Assembly: GCA_903924955.1 (NCBI GenBank)
Contig: CAIYDK010000552.1
Coordinates: 1 to 46,031 of the forward strand
DNA length: 46,031 nt
Direction: 5' to 3'
Source of the DNA: an uncultured beta proteobacterium
GTDB taxonomy: Bacteria; Pseudomonadota; Gammaproteobacteria; Burkholderiales; Burkholderiaceae_C
The first letter of the stretch is position 1. Each line of letters opens with the position of its first letter. The notes beneath the pieces are model-generated. The model was not told the origin of the DNA and did no database searches. It saw only the letters and a list, made by a program, of their open reading frames with translations. Below are positions 38,331-46,031 of the stretch, piece by piece. The translations under genes and the position numbers were made by a program.

Positions 38331-40565
38331 CTACTGTGCTTGCAAGGCCAGTACGTTGTCCATCGTGCTTGACAACTGTAGGGCTAAATTGCGTGCGGCT
38401 CCCGCAAGCAAGGCGGTAGCCACGGAACCGTGCTCTACGGCCAATGCATCAAGGGCCGCACGTGACAAAACGTAAACCTCGGCGTCCGTGACTGCAACGG
38501 CTTCTAGCATGGGCGACTCGCATTGCAAAAAACCACTGCTGCACAGCACGTCGCCGGGGCCTAGCTTGGCCAGATCAACGTTATCTCTTTTTTGGACCGA
38601 TGCCAGCACTTGCACCAGTCCGCTACGGATCAGGTAGAGCGCATCATCGCCGCCACCCTGTTTAAACAGCTTTTTCCCAGCGCGCACCGTACGGGTCGGC
38701 GCCAATGCCTGCAAGGCCTCAAGGTCCATTGCACTGACATGGTCCAGTAGCGGCATGGCTGACAAATCAACAGTCACGACCGCCATGGGTTCGAGTTCAG
38801 GATGTTGCGGCAGTTCACGGGCCTCAACCCATTTCAGGGCATCTTCGAGCTGCCGAAAGGCAAATGCCTTGTTCGTGGGCCGCACCACGCCAGTGTCCTT
38901 CAGAAAGCGCTTCATCTTCAGGCCGCTGGGCAGGTCCTTGGGAATGTCGCAAAAGACCAGGTAGCCGTCATTTTTCTCCAACTGGTCCTTGATTTGCTCC
39001 AGCACATGGGTTGCCGTGACATCGAGTGACTGCACGCGGCGCATGCTCAGAATGACATACTTGCGCGAGGCAGTTTCGGGCTCCAGTGCCGCGTGCAACT
39101 GGCTGGCCGTGCCAAAAAACAAGCTGCCCTGCAACTCAAATACCACCGAGTCGTGCGCTTTGGAATCCGTCCATATTGCCGAGCCAGGCCCATGGTGGCG
39201 CCGGGCAAAAATGGCAGCGCCTTCAGTACGCTTGCGCACCACGGAACTGCGGGTCTGTTCCCGAATGAAAAGCAGAATGGCCAGAGCCACGCCCACGCCG
39301 GAAGCTGCAATCAGGTTGCCAAATATCGCCACCAAGATCACCGAAAGAATCACCAAAAAATCCAATCGCGTCGCCGGCGTATAAAAGAACGCCAGACTGT
39401 GGCGGTCAATCATGCGAAAGCCTGTCACGATCAAAATACCGGCCAATCCCGCCACCGGAACCCATGCGATCAGTGGTGCCAGGAAAACCAGCGCCAACAG
39501 CGACGCAACACCGGTCACAAAGCCTGACACCCGTGTCGTGCCGCCACTGGAAATATTGATCAGCGAAGCGCCCATCGTGCCAGCCCCCGGAATACCCCCC
39601 GCCAGCGACGAGGCCATATTGCCAACGCCCTGCCCTATCAGTTCACGGTTGGCATCGTGGCTGGTGTTGGTCAGGGCATCAATCACCAGGCAGGTCTTCA
39701 ACGTATCAATTGACAGCAAGACAGCCAGTGTCAGCGCCGGAACCATCACTTGCAACAAAGTGGGTAGCGACAACAGCTCCATGCCCGGCAAACGTATGCC
39801 CAGCGTATCCAGTAGGTTGGCTCCGCTATCCGTCAGCGGCCCGACCAACAGGGGGTTGTGCTCCAGAACCAGCATAGCGGGGTCAAACCAACCCAAAACA
39901 CCGTAGCAAACCACGCCGCAAACGAGCGCCAGAATGGTGGCTGGAACGACCTTGGTCACGTAAGGCATCCACAACATGGCGGCTATGACCACTGCACCAA
40001 CGACTGCGCTTTGCCATACCCACAGTGAGGGATGTACCAGCGCAGTGAGCAAACCACCCGCACCACCCACCCCAAGAAACTTGGGTATTTGACTGCCGAT
40101 GATGATCAGGCCGACACCACTCAAGTACCCGCTGACCACCGGAAAGGGTATGAACTTGATTAACTTACCAATGCCCGCCAGGCCCAGCGCAATCTGAATG
40201 ACACCCGCAAAAAGACCAATTAACCCCAGGAGCAGCAGCGCCTTTTCTGCCGGCATGCCACCTTGGGCAAACCCCGCCGCCAGCGCCGACAACACGGCCG
40301 CAGCAGGGGCACAAGGCGCGGTGATCAACCGTGTGCGATCACCCACCAGCGGCGCCACGAGACCCAGCGCCGTGGCACCCAGAATTCCGGCGACAGCACC
40401 TTGTGCGCCTAAAGAGCCGCCCAGCGGTGCCACGATGGCCACGCCGAATGCAATCGCGGATGGCAGGGCAACCAGCATGGCGGCCAGGCCGCCCCAAATG
40501 TCACCAGCAAGCACAGGTTGCGTGGCTCGGTTGTCGCCGTCGCTTTCGTTAAGGGAGTCGTTCAA
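38331..40565 (-). CDS. SulP family anion transporter with STAS and C-terminal cyclic-nucleotide-binding-like domains
   Basis: GDIWGGLAAMLVALPSAIAFGVAI; MASSLAGGIPGAGTMGASLINISSGGTTRVSGF; STAS VFELQGSLFFGTASQL; cNMP-like AGKKLFKQGGGDDALYLIRSGLVQV. Confidence 0.93.
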   Translation of the reverse strand: MNDSLNESDGDNRATQPVLAGDIWGGLAAMLVALPSAIAFGVAIVAPLGGSLGAQGAVAGILGATALGLVAPLVGDRTRLITAPCAPAAAVLSALAAGFAQGGMPAEKALLLLGLIGLFAGVIQIALGLAGIGKLIKFIPFPVVSGYLSGVGLIIIGSQIPKFLGVGGAGGLLTALVHPSLWVWQSAVVGAVVIAAMLWMPYVTKVVPATILALVCGVVCYGVLGWFDPAMLVLEHNPLLVGPLTDSGANLLDTLGIRLPGMELLSLPTLLQVMVPALTLAVLLSIDTLKTCLVIDALTNTSHDANRELIGQGVGNMASSLAGGIPGAGTMGASLINISSGGTTRVSGFVTGVASLLALVFLAPLIAWVPVAGLAGILIVTGFRMIDRHSLAFFYTPATRLDFLVILSVILVAIFGNLIAASGVGVALAILLFIREQTRSSVVRKRTEGAAIFARRHHGPGSAIWTDSKAHDSVVFELQGSLFFGTASQLHAALEPETASRKYVILSMRRVQSLDVTATHVLEQIKDQLEKNDGYLVFCDIPKDLPSGLKMKRFLKDTGVVRPTNKAFAFRQLEDALKWVEARELPQHPELEPMAVVTVDLSAMPLLDHVSAMDLEALQALAPTRTVRAGKKLFKQGGGDDALYLIRSGLVQVLASVQKRDNVDLAKLGPGDVLCSSGFLQCESPMLEAVAVTDAEVYVLSRAALDALAVEHGSVATALLAGAARNLALQLSSTMDNVLALQAQ

Positions 40566-41016
40566 TTGCTTGCTCCTGGATGCTCATCAATTGTTCGGTG
40601 CTGACGCGGCGCGGAGCAATCTCGGCCAACGGAATCAACACAAATGCGCGCGCCCCCATTCTCGGGTGCGGAATGGTCAAGCCCGGGCTGTCAATCCGGC
40701 CATCGCCGTACACCAGAATGTCCAGATCCAGTGTGCGCGGCGCATTGCGGTAGGGCCGTTCGCGCCCCGCTTCAGCTTCCATGAGGTGCAGACATTGCAA
40801 CAACTCCGGTGCTGACAACAGGGTCTGCAACTCGGCCACGGCGTTGGTGTAATCGGGTCCACTGGAATCCATCGGCGCGGTGCGGTAATACGCCGACCTT
40901 GCCGTCACCACAATGCCGGGAGTTTGATCCAAGCGCCGCAATGCAGAATCCAGCGTGGCACGCGCGTCCCCCAAGTTGGCACCCAAGCCCAGGTAAGCGA
41001 TAACCGATGGGCGCAT
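40549..41016 (-). CDS. folK: 2-amino-4-hydroxy-6-hydroxymethyldihydropteridine pyrophosphokinase
   Basis: IAYLGLGANLGDARATLDSALRRL; RTLDLDILVYGDGRIDSPGLTIPHPRMGARAFVLIPLAEIAP; start at internal ATG 41016. Confidence 0.96.
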   Translation of the reverse strand: MRPSVIAYLGLGANLGDARATLDSALRRLDQTPGIVVTARSAYYRTAPMDSSGPDYTNAVAELQTLLSAPELLQCLHLMEAEAGRERPYRNAPRTLDLDILVYGDGRIDSPGLTIPHPRMGARAFVLIPLAEIAPRRVSTEQLMSIQEQAIERLP

Positions 41017-41023
41017 GGCAATA

Positions 41024-42610
41024 TCAGCTGTTGGGAGAGCCCCCGCCCTCGGCAGCACCGCCACCTGAAGCGCCGCCCGGGCGACGGCGACGGCGACGTT
41101 TTCGGGGCGCTGCGGTGTCACCCTCAGCGCCCGCATCTGGCGCACCAGCGGTCTCTGAACGTATTACGGCTGGATGGTCAGCCACCGAAGCATCGGCCCG
41201 GGGTACGCGGTGAACCCGCGGCGCCTGCTTGCGCTTATGCTGCTCTTCGCGCACCTGGTCGACCAGGTCCTGACGCAGGTTGTCGTCGGCCATGCTGAAC
41301 TCCTGCCACCAGTCGGCCAGCACCTCCTCCACCTCGCCAATGTCGGCACGCAAACGCATGAAGTCAAAGGCCGCCCGAAAGCGTGCCTGCTCCACCAGGC
41401 CAAAGGGCGTGCTGCCCATTCGTTTCTCGAAGCGCGGCTGCATCACCCAGATCTCGCGCATGTCGCTGGCCAGTTTGCCGCCGCCCGACACGTCGCCAAT
41501 GCGTGCGTGAAACACATCGTCAATAGCGTCCATCAGTGCCGGGTGCGAGTGCTGGTGCTGCTCCAGGCGGCGCGACCAACCGTCACGCACATCGGCCCAT
41601 AGCACACAGGCCAGCAGGAAGCTTGGCGCTACCGGCTTTCCCTCGCCCACGCGGCGGTCCGTGTCTTTCAGGGCAGCGTTCACAAAAGGTTGGTCGGAAC
41701 GTTCCACCACGACATCCAGTAGCGGGTAGATGCCGCGTGACATACCGAGCTTCTTCAACTGCTCGATCGAGGCCAATGCATGGCCTGTTTGCAGTAGCTT
41801 GAGCATTTCATCAAACAGACGGCTCTGTGGCACATCGGCCAGCAGTTCCTGTGACTTGACCAGCGGTGCTGCCGTTTTGTTCTCCAGCGAAAAACCCAGT
41901 GGGCTGAGCTTGGCCGCAAAACGCACCGCACGGATGATGCGCACCGGATCCTCTCGGTAGCGGGTGGCCGGATCGCCAATCATGCGGAGAACGCGATTTT
42001 TGACGTCCTTGAAACCGTTGTGGTAGTCCACCACCACCTGCGTCTGCGGATCGTAGTACATGGCGTTGATGGTGAAGTCACGGCGCACGGCGTCTTCTTC
42101 CTGCGGGCCCCATACGTTGTCGCGCAAGACACGCCCGGTCGAATCCACCGCGTGCTTCATACCGGCCAGCTCGCTTCGACTGGTCTTCTCGTTGCCGGCC
42201 ACTTGCTCCGCAGCGGCATTGTCAAGGTAGGCGCGAAAGGTCGAGACCTCGATCACCTCGTGTTCGCGACCGCGACCGTAGACAACGTGAACAATACGAA
42301 AACGCCTGCCAATAATGAAGGCGCGGCGAAACAGGCCTTTGACCTGCTCGGGCGTCGCGTTGGTGGCCACATCAAAGTCCTTGGGGCGCAAACCCACCAG
42401 CAGGTCGCGCACCGCACCGCCCACCACATAGGCTTCAAAACCGGCATCGTGCAACGTGCGCACGACGTTGATGGCCCGTTCATCCACCAAATTGGGGTCA
42501 ATGCCGTGGATTTGCACCGGCACATCCACGCGTTTGCCAAATTTGGCTTTCTTACCGGCAGCGCCCCCAGTGGCCTTGCCTAACAACTTGTCGATAAATT
42601 TTTTGATCAT
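41024..42610 (-). CDS. pcnB: Poly(A) polymerase I
   Basis: AYVVGGAVRDLLVGLRPKDFDVATNATPEQVKGLFRRAFIIGRRFRIVHV; RDFTINAMYYDP; basic C-terminal tail RKRRRRRRPGG. Confidence 0.96.
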   Translation of the reverse strand: MIKKFIDKLLGKATGGAAGKKAKFGKRVDVPVQIHGIDPNLVDERAINVVRTLHDAGFEAYVVGGAVRDLLVGLRPKDFDVATNATPEQVKGLFRRAFIIGRRFRIVHVVYGRGREHEVIEVSTFRAYLDNAAAEQVAGNEKTSRSELAGMKHAVDSTGRVLRDNVWGPQEEDAVRRDFTINAMYYDPQTQVVVDYHNGFKDVKNRVLRMIGDPATRYREDPVRIIRAVRFAAKLSPLGFSLENKTAAPLVKSQELLADVPQSRLFDEMLKLLQTGHALASIEQLKKLGMSRGIYPLLDVVVERSDQPFVNAALKDTDRRVGEGKPVAPSFLLACVLWADVRDGWSRRLEQHQHSHPALMDAIDDVFHARIGDVSGGGKLASDMREIWVMQPRFEKRMGSTPFGLVEQARFRAAFDFMRLRADIGEVEEVLADWWQEFSMADDNLRQDLVDQVREEQHKRKQAPRVHRVPRADASVADHPAVIRSETAGAPDAGAEGDTAAPRKRRRRRRPGGASGGGAAEGGGSPNS

Positions 42611-42625
42611 TCTTTTTCTGGCGAA

Positions 42626-43486
42626 TCAATCCGCCGGGGGTCCATTGAACAGGTCGAGTATGCGCCATCCGCGTTCCACCGCCAGCGCGCGCAAACGGGC
42701 ATCCGGGTTGGTGGCCACGGGCACCGTGGCTTTTTCCAATAGTGGTAAATCATTCATGGAGTCGGAATAAAACGTGGTGTGAACCGAGTCCCAGGCCAAG
42801 TCCCGGGACTGCAGCCATTGCTCGACGCGCGCAACCTTCCCTTCGCGGAAAGACGGCACGCCGCGTATGGTCCCGGTAAACCATCCCGAACCACCCACTT
42901 GCTCGTCGCGTTCCAGTTCCACCGCAATCAGGTGTGATACCCCAAATGCCTGGGCAATGGGACGGGTTACAAACTCGTTAGTGGCAGTAACGATGACAAC
43001 GAGGTCTCCGTTACGCTGATGCGCACGAACCAGCTCCAGCGCCTGTGGTCTTATGGCTTTCTGAACCGTAGCCCTCATGAAATCAGCGTGAGCAGCTATT
43101 GAATTGATAGCGCCCTGCTTGCAGATGGCAGCCGTTGCAAAGCGCACGTAGGCATAGACATCGAGCGTTCCCGCCTGGTATTGGGCATAAAAGGCGTCAT
43201 TCTGGCGCTTGAAATCGGCCGGATCGACCCAGCCACGCGCGATCGTGAACTCACCCCAGGCGTGGTCTGAATCGATCGGCAGCAGGGTGTGGTCCAAGTC
43301 AAAAAGGGCTATCTTGACCCCCACGCTCCCCACTTTTTGTGGTTCGCTGGACGTGCCGATGCCAGAGGCAACGACTCTTCGTCCTGTCCCACCCTGCGCA
43401 GGCAGGCTGGGAGCCGCAGGACTTAGCCCCGAGGGGGCCCTCGTGCCTAGGGGCGGCCCGTCGGCACTCAAGTGGTTCTCTTGCAT
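42626..43486 (-). CDS. HAD-IB family phosphatase; N-terminal about 54 residues come from a GC-rich repeat-like segment
   Basis: KIALFDLDHTLLPIDSDHAWGEF; VVIVTATNEFVTRPIAQAFGV; FYSDSMNDLPLLE. ATG 43486 overlaps hda stop (TAATG); alternative GTG start at 43324. Confidence 0.9.
   Translation of the reverse strand: MQENHLSADGPPLGTRAPSGLSPAAPSLPAQGGTGRRVVASGIGTSSEPQKVGSVGVKIALFDLDHTLLPIDSDHAWGEFTIARGWVDPADFKRQNDAFYAQYQAGTLDVYAYVRFATAAICKQGAINSIAAHADFMRATVQKAIRPQALELVRAHQRNGDLVVIVTATNEFVTRPIAQAFGVSHLIAVELERDEQVGGSGWFTGTIRGVPSFREGKVARVEQWLQSRDLAWDSVHTTFYSDSMNDLPLLEKATVPVATNPDARLRALAVERGWRILDLFNGPPAD
43066..43113 (-). repeat. Short dispersed repeat, copy E (inside HAD gene)
   Basis: Minus strand: gcgctatcaattcaatagctgctcacgctgatttcatgagggctacgg. 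Confidence 0.5.
43325..43483 (-). repeat. GC-rich, hairpin-forming segment between hda and the HAD domain
   Basis: Minus strand gggccgcccctaggcacgagggccccctcggggctaagtcctgcggctcccagcctgcctgcgcagggtgggacagg with nested inverted repeats (agggccccct; cctgc-ctgc-gcagg). Confidence 0.5.
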
Positions 43487-44184
43487 TAATTGTTGTCCAT
43501 CATCGATTTGATCAGCGGTATGGTGATGGCGCGTTGGGTTTGCAGGGCGTAGCCATCTAGCAGGTCCAGCAGTTCCATCAAACTGCCAAGGTCCCGGCTA
43601 AAGCGGGTCAGCATGAAATCCATCACCTCGTCGCCCAAAAACACACCACGCGCATCCGCCTCCTGGCGCAGCACGGCGCGGCGCTCGGGCTCACTCAACG
43701 TTTGCAAGTGATAAATGTGACCCCAGCCCAGACGGGTGCGCAAGTCGTCGCGCAGCTTAAGGTCCACGGGGGCACAATCGCCTGCCGCCAGAACCGGGCG
43801 TTGGTGGGTCTGGGCGTTGACAAACCAGTTGAAGGCCGTGTGCTGCTGTGCAGCGGTGTACAGGTGCACATCGTCCAGCATGACGGCGGCCCATGACTCA
43901 CTGAACTCGGGCGCGTCGAACACAGAGGCATCCAGCCACCCCACGCGCGCACCCTGTTCGCGCAGGGCTTCGCGGGCGGCTTTGAGGAGGTGACTCTTGC
44001 CACTGCCGGTCGCACCCCAAAAATAAGTGGCAACCGGTGAGCGAGTCGGGGAATCGATGCTGGAGTTGGACTTGGCTCCAATCCACAACTCCATATGGCG
44101 CAGAGCGGCCTCATTAGGGCCAGCACAAAAATTGGCAATCGTGGGCCCTGTCGAGAGGCCAATGTCAAGCGCGATCTGCTTCAT
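43486..44184 (-). CDS. hda: DnaA regulatory inactivator Hda
   Basis: MKQIALDIGLSTGPTIANFCAGPNEAALRHMELW; FWGATGSGKSHLLKAAREAL; start at internal ATG 44184. Confidence 0.92.
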   Translation of the reverse strand: MKQIALDIGLSTGPTIANFCAGPNEAALRHMELWIGAKSNSSIDSPTRSPVATYFWGATGSGKSHLLKAAREALREQGARVGWLDASVFDAPEFSESWAAVMLDDVHLYTAAQQHTAFNWFVNAQTHQRPVLAAGDCAPVDLKLRDDLRTRLGWGHIYHLQTLSEPERRAVLRQEADARGVFLGDEVMDFMLTRFSRDLGSLMELLDLLDGYALQTQRAITIPLIKSMMDNN

Positions 44185-44194
44185 GCTAATGCAT

Positions 44195-45277
44195 TCAACC
44201 TTGGTACAGGCGGCTGGCCAGGTAGCCCGATTTGACGCGTCGGATGGCCACCAGCAGCACCGCACTCAGCGGCAGAGCAACCAGCACACCGACAAAGCCA
44301 AACAGCTGCCCGAATGCCAGCAAGGCAAAAATGACGGCCAGGGGGTGCAGCCCAATACGCTCGCCCACCAGCCGAGGGGTCAAAAAGAACCCTTCCAGTA
44401 ACTGGCCACCGCCATACACCACTGCCACCATCGCAACGGTTTGCCCGATGCCCACGGTCGCCGTGAACTGCAGTAAACCGGCAAAAATGGCCAGCACCAG
44501 CCCAATACCGAAGCCGACGTAGGGCACAAACATAGCCAGACCGGTAAATATGCCAATTGGCAAAGCCAGATCCAGACCAAACAGTGCCAGACCCACGCTA
44601 TAGAACACCGCCAGAAGCAGCATGACCAGCAATTGTCCCCGCAGGTATTGACCCAGCACGGCATCGGCCTCGCTCAGAAAATGGTCACAACCTGCCTGCA
44701 GGCGCGGCGGGATCAGGGAACGCAATTGCCCCATGAACCGATCCCAGTCCATCAAAAGGTAAAACAGTGCCACCGGAATCAGAATGGCATTGCCAATCAA
44801 CGTGAACGCCACGCTGCCCCCCATCTTGAGCGACGCCAGCACGGAGCCCAGTGCATCTTCCACATTGGCGTTGAGGTACTTCATGACAAAGGCCTTGATG
44901 CTGCCCCCATCCAGCGAGAGGTGAATACCCCACTGTGCCAGCCAGGGCTTGGCCGCAGTATTCACACTGTCCATCACCGTAGGTAATTGTTCGCGCATCA
45001 GCGGCAACTCCTTGGCCAGAATCGGAACCATCAGAAAAATAAGTCCCAGCATGGCAAAAATGAACAGCAACTCCACCACGATCACCGCCAGCACGCGCGG
45101 AATGCGGCCGCGCCCAACATCATCCAGCCAGTTAACGATAGGAGTCAGGGCGTAGGCCAGCACGCTGGCCACCACAAAAGGCGTCAACACGGGTGCCAGT
45201 CGCCACAAAGCAAAGCCCAACAGTGCCGCTATCAGACTCCAGGCGGCAAAACTTTTTTGGGGGGGCGTCAATTGCAT
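44195..45277 (-). CDS. AI-2E family transporter (PerM-like)
   Basis: Multi-TM; LFYLLMDWDRFMGQLRSLIPP; GIFTGLAMFVPYVGFGIG; LVGERIGLHPLAVIFALLAFGQLFGFVGVLVALPLSAVL; start at internal ATG 45277. Confidence 0.94.
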   Translation of the reverse strand: MQLTPPQKSFAAWSLIAALLGFALWRLAPVLTPFVVASVLAYALTPIVNWLDDVGRGRIPRVLAVIVVELLFIFAMLGLIFLMVPILAKELPLMREQLPTVMDSVNTAAKPWLAQWGIHLSLDGGSIKAFVMKYLNANVEDALGSVLASLKMGGSVAFTLIGNAILIPVALFYLLMDWDRFMGQLRSLIPPRLQAGCDHFLSEADAVLGQYLRGQLLVMLLLAVFYSVGLALFGLDLALPIGIFTGLAMFVPYVGFGIGLVLAIFAGLLQFTATVGIGQTVAMVAVVYGGGQLLEGFFLTPRLVGERIGLHPLAVIFALLAFGQLFGFVGVLVALPLSAVLLVAIRRVKSGYLASRLYQG

Positions 45278-45358
45278 ACAGGAATGGAGGGGGTGAACCC
45301 GTAAAATCTGGGCAAATTCTATCGGTTCAGTCCCAAGAGCCATTGCAAGCCTACTCAA

Positions 45359-46031
45359 ATGACCCAATCCAGCCCCCCCACTCCCCTGTCCTACAAAGAC
45401 GCAGGTGTCGATATTGTCGCCGGCGACGCACTGGTCGAACGCATCAAGCCACTGGCCAAAAGGACCATGCGTGAGGGTGTTCTGGCCGGCATTGGCGGCT
45501 TCGGCGCGCTGTTCGAAGTACCCAAGCGCTACAAAGAGCCTGTGCTGGTCAGTGGTACCGATGGTGTGGGCACCAAGCTCAAGCTGGCTTTTGAATGGAA
45601 CATGCACGACACAGTGGGCATTGATCTGGTGGCCATGAGCGTGAACGATGTGCTGGTTCAAGGTGCCGAGCCCCTGTTCTTCCTGGACTACTTTGCCTGC
45701 GGCAAACTCGACATCGATACGGCCGCGGCCGTCATTGGCGGTATTGCCAAGGGCTGCGAGCTATCCGGCTGCGCCCTGATTGGCGGGGAAACCGCCGAAA
45801 TGCCTGGCATGTATCCAGCGGGCGAATACGACCTGGCTGGCTTCGCAGTCGGTGCGGTCGAAAAATCCAAAATTTTGACCGGTGCCGACGTAAAGCCCGG
45901 CGACGTGGTCCTGGGCCTGGCTAGCCACGGTGTGCACTCCAACGGGTTCAGTCTGGTGCGCAAGTGCATCGAGCGCGCCGAAGCTGCCAACGCCGTGCCA
46001 GTCACGCTGGATGGCAAGCCTTTCAAGAAAG
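45359..46031 (+). CDS. purM: Phosphoribosylformylglycinamidine cyclo-ligase, N-terminal part, truncated at window edge (absent from supplied ORF track)
   Basis: Manual translation from ATG 45359: [78 protein letters not shown]; frame open to window end. Confidence 0.97.
   Translation, partial: MTQSSPPTPLSYKDAGVDIVAGDALVERIKPLAKRTMREGVLAGIGGFGALFEVPKRYKEPVLVSGTDGVGTKLKLAFEWNMHDTVGIDLVAMSVNDVLVQGAEPLFFLDYFACGKLDIDTAAAVIGGIAKGCELSGCALIGGETAEMPGMYPAGEYDLAGFAVGAVEKSKILTGADVKPGDVVLGLASHGVHSNGFSLVRKCIERAEAANAVPVTLDGKPFKK

Noticed and set aside
438-45661. Many long ORFs antisense or out of frame to the called genes (e.g. 2536-3303 -, 5983-6756 -, 8539-9489 -, 14637-15845 +, 28237-29397 +, 31673-32506 -)
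   Set aside because: Shadow ORFs expected in GC-rich coding DNA; translations are low-complexity or His/Arg/Gln-rich with no recognisable family, and each lies opposite a well-supported gene.
1-46031. Search for CRISPR arrays, tRNA/rRNA genes, transposases, integrases, toxin-antitoxin or phage-defence modules
   Set aside because: No regularly spaced repeats, no tRNA-like segments noticed, and no ORF with recognisable motifs of these classes; the window looks like ordinary chromosome.

Overview
This is a chromosomal window from a Betaproteobacterium, most likely Burkholderiales/Comamonadaceae (Rhodoferax/Polaromonas-like judging by gene content and a short dispersed repeat). Both ends are cut: the 5' edge truncates a periplasmic substrate-binding protein and the 3' edge truncates purM. 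I call about 32 genes. They include three GGDEF diguanylate cyclases, a YdiF-like CoA-transferase, a thioester alpha-2-macroglobulin with pbpC nearby, an OYE-family reductase, a YitT protein, an LRR-Ser/Thr kinase and vanAB. Also present are an alpha-hydroxyacid dehydrogenase, a DHH phosphoesterase, an orphan RskA-like domain protein, dinB, a dienoyl-CoA isomerase-like protein, an ipdC-like ThDP decarboxylase, queF, yaaA and an AraC regulator. The right half holds a circularly permuted ATP-grasp/alpha-E protein with a transglutaminase, ridA, an MCP, a SulP-STAS-cNMP transporter, folK, pcnB, a HAD phosphatase, hda, an AI-2E/PerM family protein and purM. I found no tRNA, rRNA, CRISPR array, transposase or prophage. 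The best candidates for new biology are: (1) a short palindromic repeat (tgctat..atagc + ~20 nt + cgggggct) that lies inside coding sequences, several times in the same reading frame, including twice in pbpC; (2) the ATP-grasp/alpha-E/transglutaminase locus, a predicted but poorly characterised peptide-ligase system; (3) a GC-rich repeat-like insertion between a TAATG-coupled start codon and the HAD domain next to hda. All calls come from reading the sequence and recalling protein families; no database search was run.
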